Positions 52,431-61,269 of a DNA stretch of 64,000 nucleotides are shown piece by piece. Below the pieces are notes generated by a model. The model had not been told where the DNA came from and ran no database searches. It worked only from the letters and a program-made list of their open reading frames with translations. This DNA comes from Croceimicrobium sp963977415. Lineage in GTDB: Bacteria; Bacteroidota; Bacteroidia; Flavobacteriales; Schleiferiaceae. The stretch lies in NCBI GenBank assembly GCA_963977415.1, contig CAXBOS010000013.1, positions 1 through 64,000 of the forward strand. Direction: 5' to 3'. The first letter of the stretch is position 1. Each line of letters starts with the position of its first letter. The position numbers and the translations under genes were made by a program.

Positions 52431-53847
52431 TTACCTCGTCAAGGTAAGATGGCCATTGGTCATTTTTGAGGTTCCTGTTTGATCAAAGTAAGTAAGTAAG
52501 TACCCAATAGTATACCCCTTCTGTGCATGGTTGGCCATTGAAACTGCCGTCCCAGCCCTGAGAATCTATTGAACCAGCATAGACTTTTTGACCATGTCTA
52601 TTGAAAACACTTAGATCTCCATAGATATTATTTTCAATTTTGATTGGTAAGAAATAGTCATTTATTCCGTCATTATTAGGGGTAAAAACATTTGGCATTC
52701 CAACCTTAACTTGACAGTCGATAAAATCAATAGAAATCGTATCGTAAAAGACACCACATGGGTGGCTCACCTCGACCCAATAAGTCTGAGAATTATTGAC
52801 AACAAACATGGAATCCATTGAGCCATCCTGCCATAGATACTCGGCATTTGATATTGAAGCATCAATAACCATTAATTCACCCAGACAAATTGTTGTATCA
52901 CGACCAAGATTCAATGGATTTTCAGAGAAGACTTCTACAGTTGCTTGAGCAGTATCCCATTTAGTGTAAGCAAGGTAGGTTGTACTCTCTGTCGGTGAAA
53001 CCATTAGGCGTGGATTCGTCGATAAAATAGTATTAGGCTCAGACTTAACCGCCCACCCTATAATTGAGTCAATGTTTACGAACAATTCAACCGAGTCTCC
53101 TAAACATAGGGTGGTATCCCTTGATACTCGCAGATGAAATTCTTGCACCACAACATCATCAATAAAATAATATGCATGGGAATTAGTATTAAGGGCTGTT
53201 GATGTTATTCTTTCGATGATCATGCTACTATCATTAAAGAAGTTACCAATTGTCATATACTTAAAGGGCAAATTAGCTTCAAAAACACCTTCTATTTTGA
53301 CCCAATTAGCAGTGTCCGATATCACCCTCGTTTCATTAATCTGAGGTGGCAAATTTAAAACACCATATAAGTTAGGGAGATTTACTTGAAATTCTGAAAA
53401 ATAAAATCCAATACTATTGGTCGCAAACTGAGCATAATCTTCAAGTGATATATAAGCTGACGCCTCATACCATTTGCCAACTTCTAGAGGATAGTCTAAC
53501 TTTACTGAAAGGTACTCCCTGTATGGGATAGCCAAGGGTGCAACATGATACATCGTGATGAACCCCGCCATTACATTACCCGTTCTTGGGCTTTGCGCCC
53601 CTATCATGTTGTATGGACTAGAGGTGGCGTGAGCAACACAGTTAGTATCAACGATTGTGCTAAATATATCACAGGTACCTTGTGTAGCCATGTACCAGGA
53701 TTCAACAGCATTAATAAATTCTGTCTGAGTTTGTATGAAAGCGCATGGTAAAGAATCATAATTTTCAAAGCTCGGGTTAGGAACGAGGTTTTGCCCTGAG
53801 GCATTATAGCATATAACAAAGAATACTATGAGCAGGGTACTTTTCAA
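52431..53847 (-). CDS. T9SS type B surface protein with slippable C-terminus
   Basis: As written the frame stops at 52483 (454 residues); I extend the feature to 52431 to include the displaced tail. It starts at a TTG (in-frame stop upstream, no ATG) with a good signal peptide (MKSTLLIVFFVICYNASGQ). The middle holds a carbohydrate-binding-like domain (~20-230) and Ig-like repeats. The type B sorting domain starts VGMPNVFTPNNDGINDYFLP and runs to EGVYYWVLTY, where it meets four ACTT repeats and ends LL-stop. With three repeats it would continue FDQTGTSKMTNGHLTLTR-stop, a normal family ending. See findings. Sorting of the current form is probably impaired. Confidence 0.82.
52486..52501. repeat. 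Tetranucleotide repeat (AAGT)4 inside a T9SS sorting domain
   Basis: Four perfect AAGT units (ACTT on the coding, minus strand) in the last codons of the T9SS type B protein. Gain or loss of a unit changes the frame; only multiples of three units keep the conserved ending. Confidence 0.9.
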
Positions 53848-53977
53848 CTGGCGAAGCTTAAATTTTCAAAACTCTAATATAGGTAAAGACAATTTTAAAT
53901 GCATCAAAATGGTCAATTTTATGTCCTTTAAATGAGAACAAATTAAGAAATTGCTTTTTTTTTGAATCTAAACTAAA

Positions 53978-54187
53978 TTATTCGCTCTCCGAATATTGCA
54001 AAATATCCGCAGGCTGACAATCGAGTGCTTTGCAAATAGCATCTAAAGTTGAGAAACGAATCGCTTTGGCTTTTCCAGATCTTAAAATTGAGATATTTGC
54101 GGTTGTTATTCCCACTATTTCAGCCAGTTCTTTACTCTTCATTTTCTTTTTAGCTAGCATAACATCGAGGTTTATTATAATCGCCAT
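53978..54187 (-). CDS. Small XRE/Cro-C1-family HTH regulator (YozG-like)
   Basis: 69 residues, almost entirely one helix-turn-helix: IINLDVMLAKKKMKSKELAEIVGITTANISILRSGKAKAIRFSTLDAICKALDCQPADILQY. This minimal type usually follows a DUF2975 membrane protein, as it does here with a 3-bp gap. It probably represses its own operon through the inverted repeat at 54717-54741. How the membrane protein affects it is unknown. Confidence 0.9.
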   Translation of the reverse strand: MAIIINLDVMLAKKKMKSKELAEIVGITTANISILRSGKAKAIRFSTLDAICKALDCQPADILQYSESE

Positions 54188-54190
54188 AAG

Positions 54191-54688
54191 CTAAACCGTT
54201 AATTCATTTTCCTCTTTCAAACTCTTCGCAAGATCAAGTGTGCCGCTTTGAATGATGAAAAATATACCAATAATCGCTAAAAACAGTGGAACCAATATTT
54301 CTTGATCGTAACCCAACTCAATTTTACCATTCACCATTTTACCTATCCACTGAGCGAAAATAAGAGCAAATGAAATAAGACTGGCCAGTAAAAAATGATT
54401 TCCTGATTTTCTCAAGTAACGAATAATGTTACCCGAAAAATATTTATCTGATAATAATATTCTTGCCATTCTTCTAAGAAAATACAAGCCCCTTAGAAAT
54501 ACCAAAGACTTAACTAAGGTTACAGTAAATACAAGCCAATAAAACAGATCCCACTCCTGCGCACTCACATTTTCATTGGTGATATTAACCAGTCCAAAGG
54601 GAATCATGAATAGTACTGCGATAAACCCTATAACCTGGAGGGTATATAGAACATCGACTAAGGTTTTGAATAAAATTGTCTTTTTCAT
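54191..54688 (-). CDS. DUF2975 family membrane protein
   Basis: 165 residues with four membrane segments (~10-32, ~48-68, ~92-112, ~130-148), the usual DUF2975 layout. The family is almost always paired with a small XRE regulator, as here. Function is unknown; the pair behaves like a membrane-linked regulatory module. The promoter has a TATCTTTG box 18 nt before the ATG with the operator-like repeat overlapping its upstream part. Confidence 0.83.
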   Translation of the reverse strand: MKKTILFKTLVDVLYTLQVIGFIAVLFMIPFGLVNITNENVSAQEWDLFYWLVFTVTLVKSLVFLRGLYFLRRMARILLSDKYFSGNIIRYLRKSGNHFLLASLISFALIFAQWIGKMVNGKIELGYDQEILVPLFLAIIGIFFIIQSGTLDLAKSLKEENELTV

Positions 54689-54706
54689 CTTTGAAGATTA
54701 GGTTTT

Positions 54707-54762
54707 CAAAGATAGTTTTATTATTGAAAAACAATAATAAATTAACCATAAACAATAATAAA
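54707..54762 (-). promoter_or_regulatory. Promoter and putative operator of the DUF2975-XRE operon
   Basis: Minus-strand TATCTTTG (54714-54707), with TTG (54734-54732) at a 17-nt spacing as the -33 element. A perfect 10-bp inverted repeat TTTATTATTG-5 nt-CAATAATAAA spans 54717-54741 over the -33 region, and a third half-site CAATAATAAA lies at 54753-54762, 21 bp (two helical turns) from the second. This is the arrangement expected for an operator bound cooperatively by an XRE dimer. Confidence 0.6.
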
Positions 54763-54783
54763 ATTAGCCAAGGCCCATTTAAT

Positions 54784-55215
54784 TCACTCCCTTGGCGGAG
54801 CCACTAATTCCAGTTCTTGACTTTCCAACTCTTTTAAAGCAGGAATGAAATAGTATCCCTTGCCTATCTTAAGATTTGCATAATAAGAATCTTTTTGTGT
54901 GATTTCCTGATAAAGAGCGGCCGATTCTTTCTCTTCCTTAGTATTAGCCTGAGGATAATCGCGAATATAGACCTCAACATAAGCTTCTTGTTTGTTGAAT
55001 ACAAAGGGCACCTCCGCGGTGTTTATCATCACCTGCTTTAACTCACGTTCAGTAAGCATTTCAGGAATATTTATATGGACAAATAAACTCTTGGTACCAT
55101 CAGCAGGTGATACTTGTAGCTGATAATACCCATCAGCATTAGCATCAATAAAATGCTTCTTAGTACCACAACTAAGTACGCTGAAAAACATGGCTATAAA
55201 AAGTACCTTGTTCAT
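54784..55215 (-). CDS. Small lipoprotein of unknown function
   Basis: 143 residues with signal peptide and lipobox (MNKVLFIAMFFSVLSCGTKK, Cys16). The mature part is soluble, mixed alpha/beta: YYQLQVSPADGTKSLFVHINIPEMLTERELKQVMIN and a C-terminal KGYYFIPALKELESQELELVAPPRE. I do not recognise the family. It follows the TPR histidine kinase by 16 bp on the same strand, so it may be cotranscribed with it. Confidence 0.7.
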   Translation of the reverse strand: MNKVLFIAMFFSVLSCGTKKHFIDANADGYYQLQVSPADGTKSLFVHINIPEMLTERELKQVMINTAEVPFVFNKQEAYVEVYIRDYPQANTKEEKESAALYQEITQKDSYYANLKIGKGYYFIPALKELESQELELVAPPRE

Positions 55216-55231
55216 ATTCTAATTTCAGTTT

Positions 55232-56953
55232 TTATTTTGGCAATTTAATAAGTACCTCAGTTCCCTGCCCTACTTGTGATTTTATTTCTAAAGAACCCTG
55301 CATAGCCTTTAAAAAGTCAATACTTAAAGCGATTCCTAATCCAGTGCCTTTTTCATTGCTCGTTCCCATAGATGAGGCATGTTTTTCTAGCCCCATCAAT
55401 CGCTTTGCTTCCTCCTTGCTCATCCCTAGGCCAAAGTCCTTTATACTAATAAGATGGATGTCTTTTGTTAGTTGGTAGGTAATAATAATTTCTGAGCCTT
55501 GTTTAGAAAATTTTATCGCATTAGAACAAATATTTCGAATCACAAGGTTAAGCATACTCTCGTCGGCTTGCAAGGTAATCTGCTCACCTAAGCCTGTAGT
55601 TTTTATACTTAAGCCTTTAGCTTCGCTCTGACTTTCTAGCTCCAAAAATGTCTTTTTGAGCAAGTTATTTAAATTCAGAGCATCAATTTTAGGCTCTAGC
55701 GCTTCTTTTTGATTTAAAACCCAATTAAGCAAATTCTCAATCAAAAAGTTTACGCTTACCGCTGATGCCTCTAATTTAGACATCATGTCTTTCAAATCAT
55801 CCCTACTTATCATTCCCTGGTTATACAAGTGTAAAACTCCCGTTAAAGAAGACATTGGATTACGGATGTCATGGGCTACAATGGCAATAAGTTTATTTTT
55901 AAAGATCAACGAAGCCTCTAGTTCTTCATTTAATTCTTGTTGCTTGGCATTTAGCTTTTTATAATTCTCCTTTTGTCTAAAGAAAACATAGGCCAAGACA
56001 ACAATTAATAATAGCACTGTGATTAAGATTATAAATCTCAGTTTAGCTTTATCACTTTCGGCTACTAATACTGTATTTTCTAGCTTTTGATTATTCAACT
56101 CATTGGTAATACGAAAATCGTCTACTCTATTGTCAACCATTTCCTGCATGCCCTCTAGAGTATGCTTATGAGCTGAATCTAAAAAAACAAAAGCCGAATC
56201 CATAATCCCTAATTGCTCATACGAACGCGCTAAATAGCGAAAGTTCTCGCTAATATTATGACGATTCAGACCAACCACGGGGTTTTCATTGTACAGCTTG
56301 AAAGTCTCTACTGCCTTTCGATAATCACCCATTCTAAAATAAGTGAAACCTAAGTTTTTCAAGGCCAAGTACATTTCAGAGTTGTTATCTACACCTTTAG
56401 CCATTTTAAAGATCTTTTTCAAGACTTCAATGGCCAAATCCCATTTCTTTTCATCGCGGTATATCGCACCCAAGATATTCAGGTTGGAATAGTTTAACCA
56501 TTCTTCTTTACCGCTAGCCTGATATTTTCGCGAAACCATGGCCGCGATTTTTGCTTCCTCATAGTTTTGACGTTCAAACTGAATTGCCGCTAAACGATTA
56601 TAGTATAAAGACTTTATAAAAGACGAATCCAAAAGCTCAGCCAAGCTTTTAACAGTCATTAAATCTTCATAAGCTAAATCCAAACTCACTACAGAACGCA
56701 ATATTTCTGCTCGATTAGCCTTGGTTTTTACCATTTGCTGAGCATCCCCCTTTTCTGAATATAAGGCATATAGTAGATCGGTTACCACTAAGGCGCTGTC
56801 CATTCTTCCCTCTGTAAAATACTGGTCAGACTTCTGATGTAAAGAGTCTATTAAATTTCCAGCACTTAGTTTTTGAGCATAAAGCTGTCCTGCAGGAAAT
56901 CCGCAAAAAAGAACTAAAAAGAAAATAGAATGACAATATTGTTTAAGATTCAT
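55232..56953 (-). CDS. TPR-containing membrane sensor histidine kinase (copy 1)
   Basis: 573 residues from ATG 56953 (MNLKQYCHSIFFLVLFCGFPAGQLYAQ signal); a GTG seven codons upstream is the alternative. The periplasmic part (~30-290) holds tetratricopeptide repeats (EEWLNYSNLNILGAIYRDEKKWDLAIEVLKKIFKMAK; MYLALKNLGFTYFRMGDYRKAVETF). A membrane helix (~308-328) and a coiled coil lead to the phosphoacceptor VAHDIRNPMSSLTGVLHLYNQ and an HATPase domain (ICSNAIKFSKQGSEIIITY; KDFGLGMSKEEA; GTGLGIALSIDFLKAMQG). It is the paralogue of the gene at 57116. No response regulator is adjacent. Confidence 0.88.
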   Translation of the reverse strand: MNLKQYCHSIFFLVLFCGFPAGQLYAQKLSAGNLIDSLHQKSDQYFTEGRMDSALVVTDLLYALYSEKGDAQQMVKTKANRAEILRSVVSLDLAYEDLMTVKSLAELLDSSFIKSLYYNRLAAIQFERQNYEEAKIAAMVSRKYQASGKEEWLNYSNLNILGAIYRDEKKWDLAIEVLKKIFKMAKGVDNNSEMYLALKNLGFTYFRMGDYRKAVETFKLYNENPVVGLNRHNISENFRYLARSYEQLGIMDSAFVFLDSAHKHTLEGMQEMVDNRVDDFRITNELNNQKLENTVLVAESDKAKLRFIILITVLLLIVVLAYVFFRQKENYKKLNAKQQELNEELEASLIFKNKLIAIVAHDIRNPMSSLTGVLHLYNQGMISRDDLKDMMSKLEASAVSVNFLIENLLNWVLNQKEALEPKIDALNLNNLLKKTFLELESQSEAKGLSIKTTGLGEQITLQADESMLNLVIRNICSNAIKFSKQGSEIIITYQLTKDIHLISIKDFGLGMSKEEAKRLMGLEKHASSMGTSNEKGTGLGIALSIDFLKAMQGSLEIKSQVGQGTEVLIKLPK

Positions 56954-57115
56954 TTTTAAGCTCAAAAGGACCACTAAATTAAATTTTATAATTAATATAT
57001 AAGCCTTTTAAATTTACAATATTCAATTTTTTTTTCAAGAATTAAAAAATTAGTATTTTGAATCTATTTTTAAGTCTTAGTCGAAGCTTTATCCAATATT
57101 TTATTACTATTTCTA

Positions 57116-58834
57116 CTAATTTAAAGGAAGAACAATATCGATTTCCGTTCCTTTTCCTTTTTCCGATTTAATGACTAAGGATCCGCCAATAGCTTTTAAG
57201 AACTCTCGGCTTAGTTCCAAGCCAAGACCTGTGCCCTTTTCATGACTCGTTCCTTCTTGAGTTTCCTTCATACCGCTAGAAACACGTTGTAATAATTCGG
57301 TACTCATCCCTACGCCAAAATCCTTAATCACAACATGATGACCAGAAATATCCTCTTTGTAAGAGATAATAATCTCTGCATTATTAAAAGAAAATTTTAT
57401 CGCGTTAGATAATAAATTACGAATTACTAAACCAAGCATCATTTCATCAGAGTTCAACTCTAAGTTTGCTTTAAAACCATAAACCTGTATTGATAAACCT
57501 TTGGATTTTGATTGTGCTTCTACCTCTTTCAAAGTTTTATCAATAAGCTTAGAAATATAGAATGGCTGAAGATTTGCCACTAAAGCTTGTTTTTGGTTTA
57601 AAACCCAATTTAAAAGGTTTTCAATCAAAAAGTTTACGCTTACTGCAGATGCTTCTAATTTAGACATCATATCTTTCAAATCATCTCTTCCAATTAAGCC
57701 CTCATTATACAAGTGGATTACACCTGTTAGGGAAGACATCGGGTTACGTATATCATGGGCAACAATACCGATTAGCTGATCCTTAAAACCGAGGGATTTC
57801 TCTAACTCTTGGTTTAATTCCTGTTGTTTAGCATTAAGCTTTTTATAACCTTGTTTCTGTCGGAAAAAGACTATCGCTAAAAGAATTATTAAAATCAAAA
57901 CTATAATTAACATTAAGCTTTGCAGCTGAGACTTTTCTTTTTCAGCAATAAGTACAGAGTTTTCTAGTTTCTGATTATCCAATTCATTAGCAATTCTAAA
58001 GTTATCGGTTCTCTTATCTACAATGGCCTGCATGCCGTCAAGAGTATGCTTGTGAGCCGAGTCTAATGACATAAAAGCCGAATCCATAATTCCTAATTCC
58101 GCATAAGCTTTGGCAACTAATCGAAAGTTATCGCTTACGTTCATGCGATCGTAACTAATCCAATCGTAATTGCTATAAAGTTTAGCAGAATTAATCGCGC
58201 CTCGATAATCGCCCATACGATACTGCGCCATTCCTAAATTTTTGAGAGATAAATACATTTCTGCCGTATCATCCAAAGACTTCGCTTCCTCATAAGCTTT
58301 GCGCAGAATCTCAATCGACTTATCCCATTGCTCACGATCGCGGTAAATTGCCCCTAAAATGTTCAAATTTGAAAAGATGCGCCATTTATAATTCTTTAGC
58401 TCATCTATTTTTTGAGATTCTTTTACCGCTGCGATGGCCGCCTCGTAGTTTTTTCGCTCGTATTCAATTGCCCCTAATCGGTTGTAGTAATATGATTTTA
58501 CCGTGCTGGGCTCAAGTGATTCATTTAACTTCTGTACCTCTTTTAAGCTTTCGAAGGCTAAATCTAAGCTCACGATAGTCCTTAAAATTTCCGCCTTGTG
58601 TACCCGCGACCTCACAATCTCCATTTGGTCGTCTCGCTCTGTGTGATGCCGGTAGAGCAAATCTGAAACTATTAGGGCACTATCAATATCACCATTACTT
58701 AAGTGAAACTGAACCTTCCCATAAAGCGAGTCATGCAGTGCTGTTCTTACCTTTTCTTGGGCTTGAACTCTATGGCTATAAGTAAATATAAAAGCAAAAA
58801 AGAGAACAGTTTTGAAAAGATTGTAAAGCTTCAT
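57116..58834 (-). CDS. TPR-containing membrane sensor histidine kinase (copy 2)
   Basis: 572 residues, the same architecture as the downstream kinase: signal peptide (MKLYNLFKTVLFFAFIFTYSHRVQAQ), periplasmic TPR region, membrane helix (~312-332), coiled coil, phosphoacceptor VAHDIRNPMSSLTGVIHLYNEGLI and HATPase domain ending KGTEIDIVLPLN. The stretch FLIENLLNWVLNQK and its surrounding DNA are nearly identical in the two copies, pointing to a fairly recent tandem duplication or ongoing exchange. A 160-bp gap separates them, so they may be expressed separately. Confidence 0.88.
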   Translation of the reverse strand: MKLYNLFKTVLFFAFIFTYSHRVQAQEKVRTALHDSLYGKVQFHLSNGDIDSALIVSDLLYRHHTERDDQMEIVRSRVHKAEILRTIVSLDLAFESLKEVQKLNESLEPSTVKSYYYNRLGAIEYERKNYEAAIAAVKESQKIDELKNYKWRIFSNLNILGAIYRDREQWDKSIEILRKAYEEAKSLDDTAEMYLSLKNLGMAQYRMGDYRGAINSAKLYSNYDWISYDRMNVSDNFRLVAKAYAELGIMDSAFMSLDSAHKHTLDGMQAIVDKRTDNFRIANELDNQKLENSVLIAEKEKSQLQSLMLIIVLILIILLAIVFFRQKQGYKKLNAKQQELNQELEKSLGFKDQLIGIVAHDIRNPMSSLTGVIHLYNEGLIGRDDLKDMMSKLEASAVSVNFLIENLLNWVLNQKQALVANLQPFYISKLIDKTLKEVEAQSKSKGLSIQVYGFKANLELNSDEMMLGLVIRNLLSNAIKFSFNNAEIIISYKEDISGHHVVIKDFGVGMSTELLQRVSSGMKETQEGTSHEKGTGLGLELSREFLKAIGGSLVIKSEKGKGTEIDIVLPLN

Positions 58835-58982
58835 TCTTGTGTAACTAGAGATACCTTAGCGAAATTACATTATAATAAGCTAATCAGCATGGCTATAATC
58901 CTTAGTTCTTTCTTAAATTCTAAAGGCCAGTTGTAAGTTTAGATGAATTCTACCCTAAAATTGATTTCACCTAAAGTATTTA

Positions 58983-59477
58983 TTATCTCTGCCTCGGTTT
59001 AGGTTCTGACCCAAACATCCACATTGGTGTTTGATCAAAAACTAATTTAGCTTCTTCTTCCATTAACCCGCCAATTACTTCAGGTACTTTAGCGAAAAAA
59101 GGAGGAAAACGCTCAAGCCCTTTGTCTTCCATAATATTCCACTTACTATGTCCCCCCATAAAGGGAGAAGGTAAAGCATAAACTATCTTTGAAACCTTAT
59201 ACTCTCTCGCCATGAAGGCACACATAGGGCATGGTTCACAGTTAGAATAGAGGGTGCAAGCGGATAAATCGGAACTTTTTAAAGCATCGTGCGCTAAGTG
59301 TAAGGCAATTACCTCTGCGTGGTCTGAAATTCGATTTTGTGCGTTATTACCCGATTGGGCAATAATCTCTCCCCCTTTAACCACTAAAGCCCCGAAAGGA
59401 GCATCGCCGCGATTTAGACTTTCTTGCGAAAGTTCAATGCAAATTTTCATAAAATCCCTATCGCCCCTCATTTTCAT
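58983..59477 (-). CDS. Nucleoside/cytidine deaminase family protein
   Basis: 164 residues from ATG 59477 (a TTG two codons earlier overlaps the kinase stop; an ATG two codons later is also possible). The zinc site is complete: DHAEVIALHLA and CEPCPMCAFMA, with GDAPFGALVVKGGEIIAQSGN as the lead-in. This fits the guanine-deaminase/TadA-like group; the long C-terminus (MGGHSKWNIMEDKGLERFPPFFAKVPEVIGGLMEEEA) argues against TadA itself and for a small-molecule deaminase. It begins 2 nt after the GAF kinase stop, so it is coupled to it. Confidence 0.82.
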   Translation of the reverse strand: MKMRGDRDFMKICIELSQESLNRGDAPFGALVVKGGEIIAQSGNNAQNRISDHAEVIALHLAHDALKSSDLSACTLYSNCEPCPMCAFMAREYKVSKIVYALPSPFMGGHSKWNIMEDKGLERFPPFFAKVPEVIGGLMEEEAKLVFDQTPMWMFGSEPKPRQR

Positions 59478-59479
59478 CT

Positions 59480-60682
59480 TCAAGCTTTTTCAATACTAAA
59501 TTTAAAAGTAGCCCCATCGCCAATTTGTGATTCTACCCAAATACTTCCCCCCAGTCCTTCTACTAAAGATTTAACTGTCGCTAGGCCTATACCCGTTCCC
59601 GAGCTTCCATCTTTAGCCTTATTGTTGGTAGTTTGGAAAATAGTAAAAATCCTTTTCTGGTCTTTCTCAGAAATCCCAGGACCATTATCTGAAACTGAAA
59701 AGAAAATTTGATTTCCTTCCTCTTCGGCATTGATCTTAAGCCAAGGATTTTTTGCGCTATTATATTTGAGTGAATTTGAAATAAGATTTATTAATATTTG
59801 CTCTAAGGCTATTTTATTGGTGAAGACCTTCTCCACTTTAATGTCTACCGTTAAAACAGTTTTAGTGCTTAAGCACAACATATTTAAAAGATTAGCAATA
59901 AAATCGGGTAAATCTAGGGTGCTCCGCTCCTGGTTCAAAAGTTCACTACTTCTGCTTAAACGTAAAATACCATCGATTAACTGCCCCAAATCTTTGGCCG
60001 AAGTGCTAATCATTGAAATCAATTCATGCCCCTCTTTACTTAAACCTTGTTCCGTTTCATTAATGTATTCACTTAAAGAAAGAATATTATTAATTGGGGA
60101 CTTAATATCGTGCGCGGCTACTCGGGCAAACTCTTCTAATGATTGATTTTTAACATGAAGATCATTAACCAAGCGTTCAAGCTCTTTGGTTTTTTTTCTT
60201 AATTCAAAAAGTTTTACCACTTGATTAGCTAAGGCTTCTAAAGCTTCTTGTTTTTCAAGGCTAAGGTTTCTTGGTTCTACATCAATGACGCATAAAGTAC
60301 CTAAAGCCAGATTATCACCCGTAACTAGAGGAACGCCCGCATAAAAAACAATATTGGGTTCGTTCAAAACGAAGGGGTTATCGAAAAACCGCTCGTCTTC
60401 GCGGGAATCGGGAATTACGAAGGTCTCCCTAGGTGAATTAATAGCATGGGCACAAAAGGCAAAATCTCTCGGAGTTTCTGGCAACCCTAAACCAATATTT
60501 GACTTAAACCATTGCCTTTCTTTATCTATTAGGGAAATAAGCGAAATAGGCGTTCCGCAAATATTGGATGCCATTTTAGTAATTTGATCGTACTCTTCTT
60601 CAAAGAGTGTATCTAAAAGGGAGTATTTATAAAGCTCCTTTAATCTTTGTTCCTCATTTTTAGGGATATCAGGCTTTTTCAT
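59480..60682 (-). CDS. GAF-domain soluble histidine kinase
   Basis: 400 residues, no signal peptide or membrane helix. A GAF domain (~20-170: YDQITKMASNICGTPISLISLIDKERQWFKSNIGLGLPETPRDFAFCAHAI; FYAGVPLVTGDNLALGTLCVID) precedes the phosphoacceptor FARVAAHDIKSPINNILSLSEYI and an HATPase domain (ILINLISNSLKYNS; VSDNGPGISEKDQKRIFTIF; GTGIGLATVKSLVEGLGG). GAF domains with FCAHAI are often seen in phytochrome-like or redox sensors, but no chromophore cysteine is evident. It is cotranscribed with the deaminase. Confidence 0.88.
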   Translation of the reverse strand: MKKPDIPKNEEQRLKELYKYSLLDTLFEEEYDQITKMASNICGTPISLISLIDKERQWFKSNIGLGLPETPRDFAFCAHAINSPRETFVIPDSREDERFFDNPFVLNEPNIVFYAGVPLVTGDNLALGTLCVIDVEPRNLSLEKQEALEALANQVVKLFELRKKTKELERLVNDLHVKNQSLEEFARVAAHDIKSPINNILSLSEYINETEQGLSKEGHELISMISTSAKDLGQLIDGILRLSRSSELLNQERSTLDLPDFIANLLNMLCLSTKTVLTVDIKVEKVFTNKIALEQILINLISNSLKYNSAKNPWLKINAEEEGNQIFFSVSDNGPGISEKDQKRIFTIFQTTNNKAKDGSSGTGIGLATVKSLVEGLGGSIWVESQIGDGATFKFSIEKA

Positions 60683-60765
60683 TGGTTTTACTTAGGGTCA
60701 TGCAATTTTACCATTATTTTTTGCATCATCGTATTTCCAAGGATAAAGTCAGTTTGATCCAAAAA

Positions 60766-60793
60766 AAAAGCCTCGTCCGAAAACGAGGCTTTT
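60766..60793 (-). terminator. Terminator in repeat copy 1
   Basis: AGCCTCG (60769-60775) with CGAGGCT (60784-60790), 8-nt loop, nine-T tail on the minus strand. It should stop transcription before the GAF kinase. Confidence 0.75.
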
Positions 60794-61003
60794 CTCTGTA
60801 TAGAGGGGTATAGATAGGGACGTATTTTTATCAATTGATGGAGTAAACTCCTTTTCTTTATTGATACTCAAAGGTCTCAATTTTAAGGAAGGCCACCTAC
60901 TTCATTCGACCTTTGGACTTATAATTACGATGAATGGTAAGAAGGGAGGAATTATAATATTTAATAACTGTAAATCAATAAGTTGTAATCAATAGAAAAA
61001 CAA

Positions 61004-61031
61004 AAAAGCCTCGTCCGAAAACGAGGCTTTT
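61004..61031 (-). terminator. Terminator in repeat copy 2
   Basis: Same hairpin, 238 bp on, with a six-T tail on the minus strand. Confidence 0.7.
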
Positions 61032-61241
61032 CTCTGTATAGAGGGGTATAGATAGGGACGTATTTTTATCAATTGATGGAGTAAACTCCTTTTCTTTATT
61101 GATACTCAAAGGTCTCAATTTTAAGGAAGGCCACCTACTTCATTCGACCTTTGGACTTATAATTACGATGAATGGTAAGAAGGGAGGAATTATAATATTT
61201 AATAACTGTAAATCAATAAGTTGTAATCAATAGAAAAACAA

Positions 61242-61269
61242 AAAAGCCTCGTCCGAAAACGAGGCTTTT
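61242..61269 (-). terminator. Terminator in repeat copy 3
   Basis: Same hairpin, another 238 bp on. Confidence 0.7.
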
